Source: Pseudomonadota bacterium
GTDB lineage: Bacteria > Pseudomonadota > Alphaproteobacteria > Rhizobiales > Beijerinckiaceae
NCBI GenBank assembly: GCA_021813805.1
Contig: JAKAJL010000005.1
Span: forward strand, 57,330 to 121,329
Direction of reading: 5' to 3'
Length of the DNA stretch: 64,000 nucleotides
How positions within the stretch are numbered: position 1 is the stretch's first letter; the number at the start of each line of letters is the position of its first letter. Below the pieces are notes generated by a model, which worked only from the letters and a program-made list of their open reading frames with translations, did no database searches and had not been told where the DNA came from. The position numbers and the translations under genes are program-made. Below, one piece after another: positions 11,391-20,376 of this stretch.

Positions 11391-11747
11391 CTATTTCAGG
11401 TCGCCGATGAAATAGCCCTCCAACATCCGGTCGGCCGCCTCGGAATGGCGGCGGCCCCTGGTCTTGGTGTCGTAAGCCGCGGAGGCTTCCCTCCCGCACC
11501 AGACTTCGATGACATCGGGCCGCGACGGATGGTCCGGCAGATAGGCGGTCACGTCATAGACCTTGCCATGAATGGCCATCCAGCAATCTCCGGGCGAGGC
11601 ATGGGTCGCAACCTCGGCCAGAGAATAGTCTTTCTTCACGGGCGCCCCGGAGTCGGCGAGCGTCTCCGGCGCCGAAAGACCGGCTAGCCACAGGCCGCCG
11701 ACCAGAACCCAGAATGCGGCGGTCGCCATGAGATAGATTTTGCGCAT
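11391..11747 (-). CDS. Cytochrome b5-like heme-binding domain protein with N-terminal signal/anchor
   Basis: YSLAEVATHASPGDCWMAIHGKVYDVTAYLPDHPSRPDVIEVWCGREASAAYDTKTRGRRHSEAADRMLEGYFIGDL matches the cytochrome b5 fold, with HPSRP in place of HPGG. Confidence 0.82.
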   Translation of the reverse strand: MRKIYLMATAAFWVLVGGLWLAGLSAPETLADSGAPVKKDYSLAEVATHASPGDCWMAIHGKVYDVTAYLPDHPSRPDVIEVWCGREASAAYDTKTRGRRHSEAADRMLEGYFIGDLK

Positions 11748-13015
11748 CACAGGGGTCCGAAATTTTCGAAATGCATCCGGCGATAGGCGACGCCGCGCCG
11801 GCGAAGAAAACGAGCGAAGGTTTCGACCATCGGCGGCGGCCCGCACAGCCAGAATTCGCCCTTCCCGATTTGCTTCTCGGCGGGAAGGACGCTTTCAGGA
11901 TCCATTGGCTCGTTGCCCGTCGCCTTGAGCAGCAATGTCAATTTCGGCCAGCGCGCGGCGTGGGCGCGCAGTTCGTCGACGAAAAGCGCGTCGGCGCCCG
12001 AGCGATAGAGATAGATCAATGTGGTCGGGCTGTCCAACCTGCCGGCGCGCAACAAGGCCAGGAACGGCGTGATTCCGACGCCGCCGGCGATCCAGTATTG
12101 CGGCGTCGGCGCGGGATCGGCGAGAAATTCGCCGAATGCCCCCTGGACGCGCGCCGGAACCCCCGGTTCGATGGATTGAATGTTGCGCGTGCAGTCGCCA
12201 AGCGCCTTCACCGCGATGCGAAAGCCGGAAACGCCATCGACCGAACTGACGGTGAAAGGGTGAAACTCGCTGCAGCCCTTGAACCGCCGGCTGGACTGAA
12301 AGGCGACCAAGGCGAATTGCCCGGGTTTCGCCGCGATGGCTTCGCCCAGAGGCGCCAGACTGACTTCGACGGCGTTGGGGGAGACGCGCGCAACCGAGCA
12401 AACGACATAGGGAGAGGCGCCGAGGCCCCAGTCTGCGCGCATGAAGCGCCAGGCGAGCAGCGCCGAACTGACGAAAAGGATCGGCGTGACCGGTTCGTCG
12501 ATCCCTAACAGGATGAGATGGAGCAACCCGACCAGCACCGCAACGCCGAGCGCCGCATGGAGGGGGCGGCGAATTTGATAGCGCAGACGCGTGGCGAAGG
12601 TCGCGCCTAGCCCGAACATGAGCAGAAGCAATGACAGCCATCCCGTCCAGACCGGCCAGCTTTCGCTGAAGGGCGACAGAAGCTCCCATGCTTCCCGCGG
12701 AGCCTTCGGCAGGGAGGCTCCGGCGAGCAGCAGCGGGTGCGCCAACAGCGCTATGTAGGCCGCCATGCCGAGCCGATGATGCCAGCCATACATATTTTCC
12801 AACCCGCCAAGCAGGGGCGCCAGGCGTGGTTCGCGCAGGGCCAGGAAGAGGCTGGCGAGAAGCATGGCGCACCCGGCCCATCCGAGGCCGATCCCGATTT
12901 GCCGAGCCGGCGCGCCCCCTTCGGGATATGCCCAGAACACCAGTCCCGCGACGAAGAAGAACGCCAGGATGGGAACCGACAATTTGGCCAGGTCTCGCAT
13001 GCCGTCCGCCGCCAA
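11747..13015 (-). CDS. Ferric-reductase-like transmembrane protein with FAD/NAD(P)H (FNR-type) domain
   Basis: N-terminal TM helices with His residues; HPFTVSS (FAD), IAGGVGITPFLALLRAG and CGPPPMVETF (nucleotide binding). Stop overlaps the cytochrome b5 gene start. Confidence 0.88.
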   Translation of the reverse strand: MAADGMRDLAKLSVPILAFFFVAGLVFWAYPEGGAPARQIGIGLGWAGCAMLLASLFLALREPRLAPLLGGLENMYGWHHRLGMAAYIALLAHPLLLAGASLPKAPREAWELLSPFSESWPVWTGWLSLLLLMFGLGATFATRLRYQIRRPLHAALGVAVLVGLLHLILLGIDEPVTPILFVSSALLAWRFMRADWGLGASPYVVCSVARVSPNAVEVSLAPLGEAIAAKPGQFALVAFQSSRRFKGCSEFHPFTVSSVDGVSGFRIAVKALGDCTRNIQSIEPGVPARVQGAFGEFLADPAPTPQYWIAGGVGITPFLALLRAGRLDSPTTLIYLYRSGADALFVDELRAHAARWPKLTLLLKATGNEPMDPESVLPAEKQIGKGEFWLCGPPPMVETFARFLRRRGVAYRRMHFENFGPL

Positions 13016-13017
13016 GG

Positions 13018-13335
13018 TCAGTCTTGTGAATCGGACTGGGGCCGCAAATGCGCGCAGAAGTCGCGGCCGTGTTCAGGCAACGTGAGCCCGAGACGCGCGG
13101 CGCGCTCCTGCATCAGGCGATGGTGCGCGACCTGATAGGTGTGGCAGTCGTCGTAATTGGCGAAGGACCTGATCTTCGCCTGATGCGCAATTCGCTCCGC
13201 CGGCGACATAAGCATCCAGCCGCGCGTGTTTCCCTCGTTCGCCCGCCATGGCCCGGCGGCTTGCGCCGCCACGGTCAAAAAGCCGGCGAACGGAAGGAGC
13301 AGCGCGAAGAAATGGAAACGATTGCGCCTTGTCAC
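13018..13335 (-). CDS. Small exported protein of unknown function
   Basis: GTG start at 13335; signal peptide (VTRRNRFHFFALLLPFAGFLTVAAQAAG) then MLMSPAERIAHQAKIRSFANYDDCHTYQVAHHRLMQERAARLGLTLP. Adjacent to the FNR-like gene. Confidence 0.65.
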   Translation of the reverse strand: MTRRNRFHFFALLLPFAGFLTVAAQAAGPWRANEGNTRGWMLMSPAERIAHQAKIRSFANYDDCHTYQVAHHRLMQERAARLGLTLPEHGRDFCAHLRPQSDSQD

Positions 13336-13591
13336 GAGAATGATCGCCTCTTCATTATTTAATGATCGCACGTCACAGGCGGCGGGTCTCTGACATGGAT
13401 CATGACCAGCGGAGCATCGCGTGCGCGCCGACGCGGCTCCCGTCCCTTCCCGTCCGGGCAACCAAATTTTCCCATAGCGCGCCGATGCTTACAGGTCGCT
13501 GACATTGGTCGTCAGCGGCCCGTCATTGCGTCCATGGCAGAAGCCCGCCACCGCCCGCGAACGAAAGCGGGGTTCGTGGAAAGAGGAAATG

Positions 13592-13870
13592 ATGCGCAAA
13601 TTGGCCGTTCTCGCGGGGATCGCCGCTCTCGTCGGCGCCGCAGGTTTCGCCCATGCGGAGAGCGATGGCCGGCCCTGCATGATCGCGCCGGAAGGCGATT
13701 ATCTGACGGTCGACGCCTTCCTCGCCAAGGCAATCGACCAGGCCTACAAAGTCCGCAGCCTTGAAACCAAAGCGGGATGCGGCAAAATCCGCGCGGTCGA
13801 CAGAAACGGCGGGGAAGCCGAGCTTTTTGTCGATCTGGCCTCCGCCGACGCCACAAAACGCAATGACTGA
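13592..13870 (+). CDS. Small exported PepSY-like/hypothetical protein
   Basis: MRKLAVLAGIAALVGAAGFAHAESDG... then short domain ending AELFVDLASADATKRND. Confidence 0.55.
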   Translation: MRKLAVLAGIAALVGAAGFAHAESDGRPCMIAPEGDYLTVDAFLAKAIDQAYKVRSLETKAGCGKIRAVDRNGGEAELFVDLASADATKRND

Positions 13871-14229
13871 GTTCTTTTCCGATTGCGGCTGGCGACGCCG
13901 GCGGCGCCATGCCGCCGGACAGGCCGTCGCCCGAGACGCGGCCGACGCCCCTGGCCGAAGATTCGAAGAGTTAAGACGCGGCTCGCGTCGCCGCCTTTGT
14001 CAGCAACATCCGGTTGAAGTATTGATACATGTCAGCGAATGGTCAGCCTAGGCGGCCGATAATTCCGCGCCGTAGACTGGCGCTCGAAGGTCATGTACTT
14101 GGCGCACATTTACCGCGCGTTTGCGTCGCGCGCGCTCGGTCGGCGAGTTGGAGCCGCGCGGCGCCGGTCCCTGCCGGCGCGAAGAATCACGGCGCGGGCG
14201 ATGCTTCGTGGGCAAACCGGAACTTCGTC

Positions 14230-15312
14230 ATGAGTTGGACTCTTGCCTTTTTCCTTCGCTCGCCCCGCCGCCTGGCCGCGTGGGTCGCGTTTTTTCTTTT
14301 CGCCCTGGCGCCCGCCCGTCTTCCTGCGAAGGAGCTTCTCCTCACTCCCGAACAGATCAAACAGCTCGACATCCGGCTCGCCGAAGTCCGCCCGGCGACG
14401 AAGAGCATTGTCGCGACCTTGCCCGCGACGATCGTGCCGCCGGTCAATTCGCGCATCGCGGTGACGGCGCCTTTCGCCGGAACCGTGGTCCAGGTTCATG
14501 GCCTGCCGGGCCAGGCGGTCCATAAGGGCGAGCCGCTGGTGGGCTTGACGAGCCGCGACCTTACAGAGGCGATCGTCCGGCTGAAGCAGGCCGAGGCCGA
14601 CTTGCAGGCGGCGGAGGCCATCGCGCGGCGTCAGCGTGAATTATACGCCAAGAACCTCGTGTCGTCCGGCAAGCTCGGCGAGGCCGAGGCGCAGGTCGCC
14701 AAGGTCCAAGCCCTGGTGCGGCAGAGTGAGCGCCTGCTGAAGATCGGCAACATCCAGATCAATCCCGACGGCAGTTACGCGCTGACCGCGCCCAACGACG
14801 GGCGGATCGTCGAAATGCGCGTCGCGCCCGGCGCGGCCTTGCAGGCGATGGACACGGCGGCGGTCATCGACACGAGCAGCGAACTCTGGCTTCAGGCGCA
14901 GCTTCCCGCGCAACTGGTGGGTAAGGTTCTGGTCGGCGACGGGATCGACCTGCCCGATGGCGACGCCGGCAAGGTCATATCGGTCGGCGTCACCCTCGAT
15001 CCGGTCACCCGTTCGACCACACTGCTCGCCGAAATTCCGGCCAGCGCCAAGCATATCGCCGGCCAGACCACTTCGATCACCATCGTCAAGCCGGTGAAGG
15101 GCAAGGAACTGGAGATCTCCACCGAAGCCATCGACTGGATCGCCGGCGCGCCTTACGTCTTCGTGCGGTCGAAGAACGGATTCCTGCCAATGCCCGTCGT
15201 CATCAGGGGCCGCGCCGGCGAGGTCGCCACGATCGAGGCCGATCTGCAGCCGGGCCAGCAGCTTGCCGTCAACGGTCTCGCGCAGCTTGAAAAAATCATG
15301 TCCGGGGAATGA
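14230..15312 (+). CDS. RND efflux periplasmic adaptor (CusB/CzcB-like)
   Basis: APFAGTVVQVHGLPGQAVHKGEPL (biotinyl-lipoyl-like), helical hairpin, barrel domain; overlaps RND permease start. Confidence 0.88.
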   Translation: MSWTLAFFLRSPRRLAAWVAFFLFALAPARLPAKELLLTPEQIKQLDIRLAEVRPATKSIVATLPATIVPPVNSRIAVTAPFAGTVVQVHGLPGQAVHKGEPLVGLTSRDLTEAIVRLKQAEADLQAAEAIARRQRELYAKNLVSSGKLGEAEAQVAKVQALVRQSERLLKIGNIQINPDGSYALTAPNDGRIVEMRVAPGAALQAMDTAAVIDTSSELWLQAQLPAQLVGKVLVGDGIDLPDGDAGKVISVGVTLDPVTRSTTLLAEIPASAKHIAGQTTSITIVKPVKGKELEISTEAIDWIAGAPYVFVRSKNGFLPMPVVIRGRAGEVATIEADLQPGQQLAVNGLAQLEKIMSGE

Positions 15313-18300
15313 ACATGCTTCGCCGGCTCGTTGAATTCTCGCTGTCGCAACGCCTGTTCGCTCTCCTGGTCGCCGTTCTGCTGGCGGCGGGCGGCGGTTA
15401 CGCCTTCTCGCGGCTGCCGATCGACGCATTTCCCAATATCGCCCAGACGCAGGTCAAGATCATTCTCAAGGCGCCGGGCATGACCCCGGAAGAAGTCGAG
15501 ACGCGCGTGGTCGCGCCGCTCGAAATGGAGCTGCTCGGCATTCCCGGCAAGACCATTCTGCGCTCGTCAGCCAAATACGCCATCGCCGACCTCACTTTGG
15601 ATTTCGCCGACGGAACGGACATCTACTGGGCGCGCCAGCAGGTCGCCGAGCGGCTCGCCGCCGTCCGCCCCGACCTGCCCGCCAATGTCGCCGGCGGGCT
15701 GGCGCCGATCTCGACGCCGCTGTCCGATGTCTTCATGTTCACTGTCGAGGGCCGCGGCCTTTCGCTGGAAGAGCGCCGCACCCTGCTCGACTGGACGATC
15801 CGCCCCGCCCTGCGCACTATTGCGGGCGTCGCCGACGTCAATGCGCTCGGCGGTTTCGTCCGCACGTTCCAGGTCTCGCCCGACGCGCGGCTTCTCGCCG
15901 CGGCCGGAATGAGCGTCGCCGACCTGATCGACGCCATCTCCGCCAATAATCGCAACGACGGCGCGGGGCGGCTCAGCGATGGCGAAAAAGCCCTGGTCGT
16001 TCGATCGGAAGGCGCGATTCAAAAGCCTCAGGATCTCGAACAGATCGTTCTGAAGAACGTCAATGGCCGCATTTTGCGTGTCGGCGACGTGGCGACGGTT
16101 CGCATCGGCGAACTCACCCGCTACGGCGCCGTCACGGAAAACGGCGCCGGCGAAACGGTCGAGGGGCTGGTGATCGCCTTGCGCGGCGCCGACGCCAGCG
16201 CCGTCGTCAAGGCCGTAAGCGATCGGCTGCAGGAGCTGAAATCGAGTTTTCCGCCAGGCGTGTCGCTGAACGTCTTCTACGACCGCTCGGACCTCATCCA
16301 CAAGGCGGTGGGCACGGTCAGGAAGGCCCTGATCGAGGCCACGGTTCTGGTCGTGTTCCTGCTTCTGCTGTTTCTCGGCAACCTTCGCGCCGCGCTTGTC
16401 GTCGCCGTGACCTTGCCGATGGCGGCCCTGACGACCTTTCTCATCATGTGGCTCGCCGGCATGTCGGCCAATCTCATGAGTCTCGGCGGCCTGGCCATCG
16501 CCATCGGCCTGATCGTCGACGCGGCCGTGGTCGTGGTGGAAAACAATGTCGAACGTTTGGCGCACGCCCACGACAGCCCGACGCCGACCATCCATCACAT
16601 CTATCAGTCGACCGCCGAGGTCACGGCCCCGGTCGCCTCGGGGATTCTCATCATCTGCCTCGTCTTCCTGCCCCTGCTGTCTCTGCAGGGACTCGAGGGC
16701 AAGATGTTCGCGCCGGTGGCGCTCACCATCGTTTTCGCCCTGAGCGGATCGCTGCTGCTGTCGCTCACCCTGATCCCCGTGCTCTCGTCGATGCTTCTGA
16801 AAGTCTCGGGCCATGGCGAGCCGTGGCTCATGCGGGTTCTGACGCCCGTTTACGGAAGGGTTCTCGACTTTGCGCTGCGCCGGCCTCTGCCCGTCGTCGC
16901 CGTCGCGGCCGGCGGCCTCGTCGCCGCGGTCGTCGCCTATGGCGCGGTCGGCAAGGCGTTCATGCCGTCGCTGGACGAGGGCGCGATCATCATGCAGACG
17001 ACGAAACTCCCGTCGATCAATCTCGCCCACAGCGTCGCGCTCGATCTGCTGATCCAGAAAAAGCTGCTCGAACGGGTCCCGGAGGTCGAGCGCATCGTGA
17101 CGCGCGTCGGCGCGGACGAGCTGGGCCTCGACCCGATGGGCCTCAACGAGGCCGATAACTTCCTGGTGCTGAAGCCGAAGGAGAAGTGGCGAGTTCCGGA
17201 CAAGGAGTGGCTGCTATCGCAATTGCGTCAGGCGATGTCCGAAATTCCCGGAGTCGAGTTCGCCTTCACCCAGCCCATCGAAATGCGCGTGTCGGAAATG
17301 CTGACCGGCTCGCGCGGCAATCTGGCGGTCAAGATCTTCGGTCCCGATCTCGGCGCGCTCGCCGAACTCGCGGGCCGCGTCAAGGCGACGCTGGAGAAGG
17401 TTCGCGGCGCCGCCGAAGTGATGACTCCATCAGCCGGCGCGGTCGATTACCTCCAGATCAAGCTTGACCGGATGGCGCTTGGCCGCGCCGGAGTGTCGGT
17501 CACCCGCGTCCAGGACGAATTGCGCGCGCTGCTCGAAGGCGCGCCAGCCGGATTGGTGATCGAACCCGGGCGGCGCACCAATATCCTCGTCCGCGGCCCG
17601 CAGCCGGTCCGCGAATCGCCGGAGCTCTTTGCCCAAATGCAGCTGGCGGCGGGCGACGGCGGCATGATCCGCGTCGGCGACGTCGCCCAGCTGACCCGTC
17701 AGTCCGGCGTGGTGAAGGTCGACCGTGAGGACGGCTCGCGTTTTTCGATCATCCAGGCCTATGTCAGCGGGCGCGACCTCGTCGGCTTCGTCGAGGACGC
17801 CCAGAAGGCGGTGGCCAGGGACGTCCCCTTGCCGCGCGGTTACAGGCTGGTATGGGGCGGCGAGTTCGAAAACCAGCAGCGCGCGGCCGCGCGCCTCGCC
17901 ATCGTCGTGCCGATCGCGCTCGGTTTGATTTTCGTTGTGCTTTTCGCCACGCTCGGATCGGTGAAACAGTCGCTCCTGATCCTCGCCAATGTCCCCTTCG
18001 CCCTGGTCGGCGGACTTGTCGCGCTCTGGATCTCGGGGCAATATCTGTCGGTCCCGGCGTCGGTCGGCTTCATCGCGCTTCTAGGCATCGCCGTACTCAA
18101 CGGTCTGGTCATGGTCGGCTATTTCAATCAGCTCCTGGCGGGGGGCGCGCCGATCGACGTCGCCGTGCGCGACGGCGCGCTGCGCCGTTTGCGGCCCGTC
18201 ATGATGACCGCGACCATCGCCGCGTTCGGGCTTGTGCCGCTGCTTTTCGCGACCGGCCCCGGATCGGAGATCCAGAAGCCGCTCGCAATTGTGGTGATCG

Positions 18301-18431
18301 GCGGCCTGATTACCTCGACCCTTCTGACGCTGGTGCTGCTGCCGATCTCCTTCCGGCGCTTCGGCGCTCCGGCCGGCCCCTCGCGAGTTGAAACGCGGAA
18401 ACCGCAATGGACCACGACCTCTGCAAACTGA
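15309..18431 (+). CDS. Heavy-metal efflux RND permease (CusA/CzcA family)
   Basis: 1040 aa: FSLSQRLFALLVAVLLAAGGGYAFSRLPIDAFPNIAQTQVKI; TM4 region LAIAIGLIVDAAVVVVENNVERL; GKAFMPSLDEGAIIM. Confidence 0.93.
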   Translation: MNMLRRLVEFSLSQRLFALLVAVLLAAGGGYAFSRLPIDAFPNIAQTQVKIILKAPGMTPEEVETRVVAPLEMELLGIPGKTILRSSAKYAIADLTLDFADGTDIYWARQQVAERLAAVRPDLPANVAGGLAPISTPLSDVFMFTVEGRGLSLEERRTLLDWTIRPALRTIAGVADVNALGGFVRTFQVSPDARLLAAAGMSVADLIDAISANNRNDGAGRLSDGEKALVVRSEGAIQKPQDLEQIVLKNVNGRILRVGDVATVRIGELTRYGAVTENGAGETVEGLVIALRGADASAVVKAVSDRLQELKSSFPPGVSLNVFYDRSDLIHKAVGTVRKALIEATVLVVFLLLLFLGNLRAALVVAVTLPMAALTTFLIMWLAGMSANLMSLGGLAIAIGLIVDAAVVVVENNVERLAHAHDSPTPTIHHIYQSTAEVTAPVASGILIICLVFLPLLSLQGLEGKMFAPVALTIVFALSGSLLLSLTLIPVLSSMLLKVSGHGEPWLMRVLTPVYGRVLDFALRRPLPVVAVAAGGLVAAVVAYGAVGKAFMPSLDEGAIIMQTTKLPSINLAHSVALDLLIQKKLLERVPEVERIVTRVGADELGLDPMGLNEADNFLVLKPKEKWRVPDKEWLLSQLRQAMSEIPGVEFAFTQPIEMRVSEMLTGSRGNLAVKIFGPDLGALAELAGRVKATLEKVRGAAEVMTPSAGAVDYLQIKLDRMALGRAGVSVTRVQDELRALLEGAPAGLVIEPGRRTNILVRGPQPVRESPELFAQMQLAAGDGGMIRVGDVAQLTRQSGVVKVDREDGSRFSIIQAYVSGRDLVGFVEDAQKAVARDVPLPRGYRLVWGGEFENQQRAAARLAIVVPIALGLIFVVLFATLGSVKQSLLILANVPFALVGGLVALWISGQYLSVPASVGFIALLGIAVLNGLVMVGYFNQLLAGGAPIDVAVRDGALRRLRPVMMTATIAAFGLVPLLFATGPGSEIQKPLAIVVIGGLITSTLLTLVLLPISFRRFGAPAGPSRVETRKPQWTTTSAN

Positions 18432-18718
18432 CGCTGGTCTTTCCTTCCGCCGCGGAAGACAAGATTCTCGACGTCCTCCTCGATTCGGAGCCTCCGCTGC
18501 CCGGTTTCACCAGCCTGCGCGCGGAAGGCCATGGCGCGAGCTTCGACGACGTCTCCGCGCGCGAAAAAGTTCGCGGGCGTGTTGAACGCCGCATGGCCGT
18601 CCTGGTGCTGGCGCGGGAACGGGTGGAGACGCTGCTGACCGATCTGCGCGAGCGCTGTCCCGTTCCGGATCTGACCTACTGGGTGGAATCGGTCGAACGC
18701 TTCGGTCAATTCAGGTGA
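18407..18718 (+). CDS. DUF3240 family protein
   Basis: MDHDLCKLTLVFPSAAEDKILDVLLDSEPPLPGFTSLRAEGHG...VERRMAVLVLARERVETLLTDLRERCPVPDLTYWVESVERFGQF; between RND permease and TolC. Confidence 0.8.
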   Translation: MDHDLCKLTLVFPSAAEDKILDVLLDSEPPLPGFTSLRAEGHGASFDDVSAREKVRGRVERRMAVLVLARERVETLLTDLRERCPVPDLTYWVESVERFGQFR

Positions 18719-20127
18719 CCGCCCCGACGAGGAAGGCCGCGGCGTCCGCGCGACGCGGCTGCGCCGCCGTTTTCCTTGCGTCCCTCTCGGCTTTTTCGCC
18801 TTTCAACGCGGCGGCGGAAACGATGTCGGGCGCGCTGGCGCGCGCTTATGAAGCCAATCCGGACCTCAACAGCGAACGCGCCGGCGTTCGCGCCAGCGAC
18901 GAGAACGTCCCGAAGGCCAAGGCCGGCTGGCTGCCGAATATTTCCGCCGCCGCCAGCGCGGCCTACGAATACAGCGTTTCGATCAACGATCCGCTCGAAC
19001 CGGGGTTGCAAAAAATGGCGGCGACTCCGCGCGACTATGGCGTGACGGCCACCCAGACCTTGTTCGACGGACAGCGCACGGCGAATGCGGTCAGCGGCGC
19101 CGAGTCCGGCGCGCTGATGGCGCGCGAAACTCTGCGCGATGCCGAATCCACCATCCTGCTCGCGGCGGCGACCGCCTATATGGACGTCTTGCGCGATACT
19201 GCGACCCTCGCGCTGAGACGGAACAATGTCGCGGTCCTCGAGGTCGAGTTGCAAAATGCGCAAAGCCGTTTCGACGCGAATGAAGTGACAAGGACCGACG
19301 TCGAACAGGCCAAGACGGCGTTGGCCACGGGTCGCGCGGATGTCGCCTTGGCGCGCGCCCGACTGGACGCCAGCGCCGCCACCTATCGGCGCACGATCGG
19401 CGCCGAGCCGGTTCGGCTGAATCCGGCCCAGCCGATCGAAAAATTGCTTCCGCCTAGCCTCGATGGAGCGATCGACCTCGCTCTGGCTAAAAACCCGACG
19501 ATCCTCGGCGCGCTGCATCAGGTCGATGTCGACGAGGCGGCGGTCAAGGCCGCCGAGAGCGCCCTGTCGCCGACAGCGACCGCGGCGGCCAATGTCCAGC
19601 AGCAATATGACGTGACCGGAATCCCCGGCTATAATCAAACGATCGCCGCCGTTGGCGGCCAGATCGATATTCCGATCTATCAGGGCGGAGCCGAATATGC
19701 CGCCATTCGCGGCGCCAAGGAGCGCCTCGGCAAGACGCGTCTCGCCGTGGAAACGCGGCGCCGCGCCGTCAGAGCGGATGTCACGGTCGCATGGGCCCAA
19801 CTGGCGGCGGCGCGCGCGTCGATCCCCGCCACTGAGGCGAATGTCAAGGCGGCTGAATTCGCGCTCGATGGCGTGCGGGAAGAAGCCAAGGACGGTCTGC
19901 GCACGACGCAGGACATCCTGAACGCCCAGCAGGACCTGCTCAACGCGCGCGTGCGTCTGGTGACCGCCCAGCGCGATCGCGTCGTCGCGTCCTATGCGGT
20001 CATGTCGGCGATGGGGCTGCTTTCCGCGCGCCGGCTGGCCCTTTCCGTCGCGATTTACGATCCCGCAGTCCACTATCGGCAGACCAGGAATCGTTTTTTC
20101 GGCATGACCACGCCGGACGGCCGCTGA
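18715..20127 (+). CDS. TolC family outer membrane channel protein
   Basis: GTG start; LARAYEANPDLNSERAGVRASDENVPKAKAGWLPNIS, VTATQTLFDGQRT, duplicated helical architecture; overlaps DUF3240 stop. Confidence 0.92.
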   Translation: MTAPTRKAAASARRGCAAVFLASLSAFSPFNAAAETMSGALARAYEANPDLNSERAGVRASDENVPKAKAGWLPNISAAASAAYEYSVSINDPLEPGLQKMAATPRDYGVTATQTLFDGQRTANAVSGAESGALMARETLRDAESTILLAAATAYMDVLRDTATLALRRNNVAVLEVELQNAQSRFDANEVTRTDVEQAKTALATGRADVALARARLDASAATYRRTIGAEPVRLNPAQPIEKLLPPSLDGAIDLALAKNPTILGALHQVDVDEAAVKAAESALSPTATAAANVQQQYDVTGIPGYNQTIAAVGGQIDIPIYQGGAEYAAIRGAKERLGKTRLAVETRRRAVRADVTVAWAQLAAARASIPATEANVKAAEFALDGVREEAKDGLRTTQDILNAQQDLLNARVRLVTAQRDRVVASYAVMSAMGLLSARRLALSVAIYDPAVHYRQTRNRFFGMTTPDGR

Positions 20128-20232
20128 CCGGCGCGACCCAGCCGCCGTCGATCCGCGACCCCATGACGCCTGCCGGGGACAGGCGGAACATCCGCTTATC
20201 CCCTGTCCGAATTTGCGGCGCCATGCTGGAAA

Positions 20233-20306
20233 TGGAGCGGGTGAAGGGAATCGAACCCTCGTATTCAGCTTGGAAGGCTGCTGCTCTACCATTGAGCTAC
20301 ACCCGC
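20233..20306 (-). tRNA. tRNA-Gly(TCC), CCA encoded
   Basis: Minus strand GCGGGTGTAGCTCAATGGTAGAGCAGCAGCCTTCCAAGCTGAATACGAGGGTTCGATTCCCTTCACCCGCTCCA: 7-bp acceptor stem, anticodon TCC, GGTTCGATTCC T-arm. Confidence 0.97.
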
Positions 20307-20337
20307 ACTGGACCTGCTTATGCCAATCGGCGCAACG

Positions 20338-20370
20338 CTTGGCAAGGTCCTTGGCAAGGTCCTTGGCGAG
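20338..20370. repeat. 12-bp tandem repeat (cttggcaaggtc), ~2.75 copies
   Basis: cttggcaaggtc cttggcaaggtc cttggcgag between the tRNA and ABC transporter 3' end. Confidence 0.85.
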
Positions 20371-20376
20371 CCGTTC

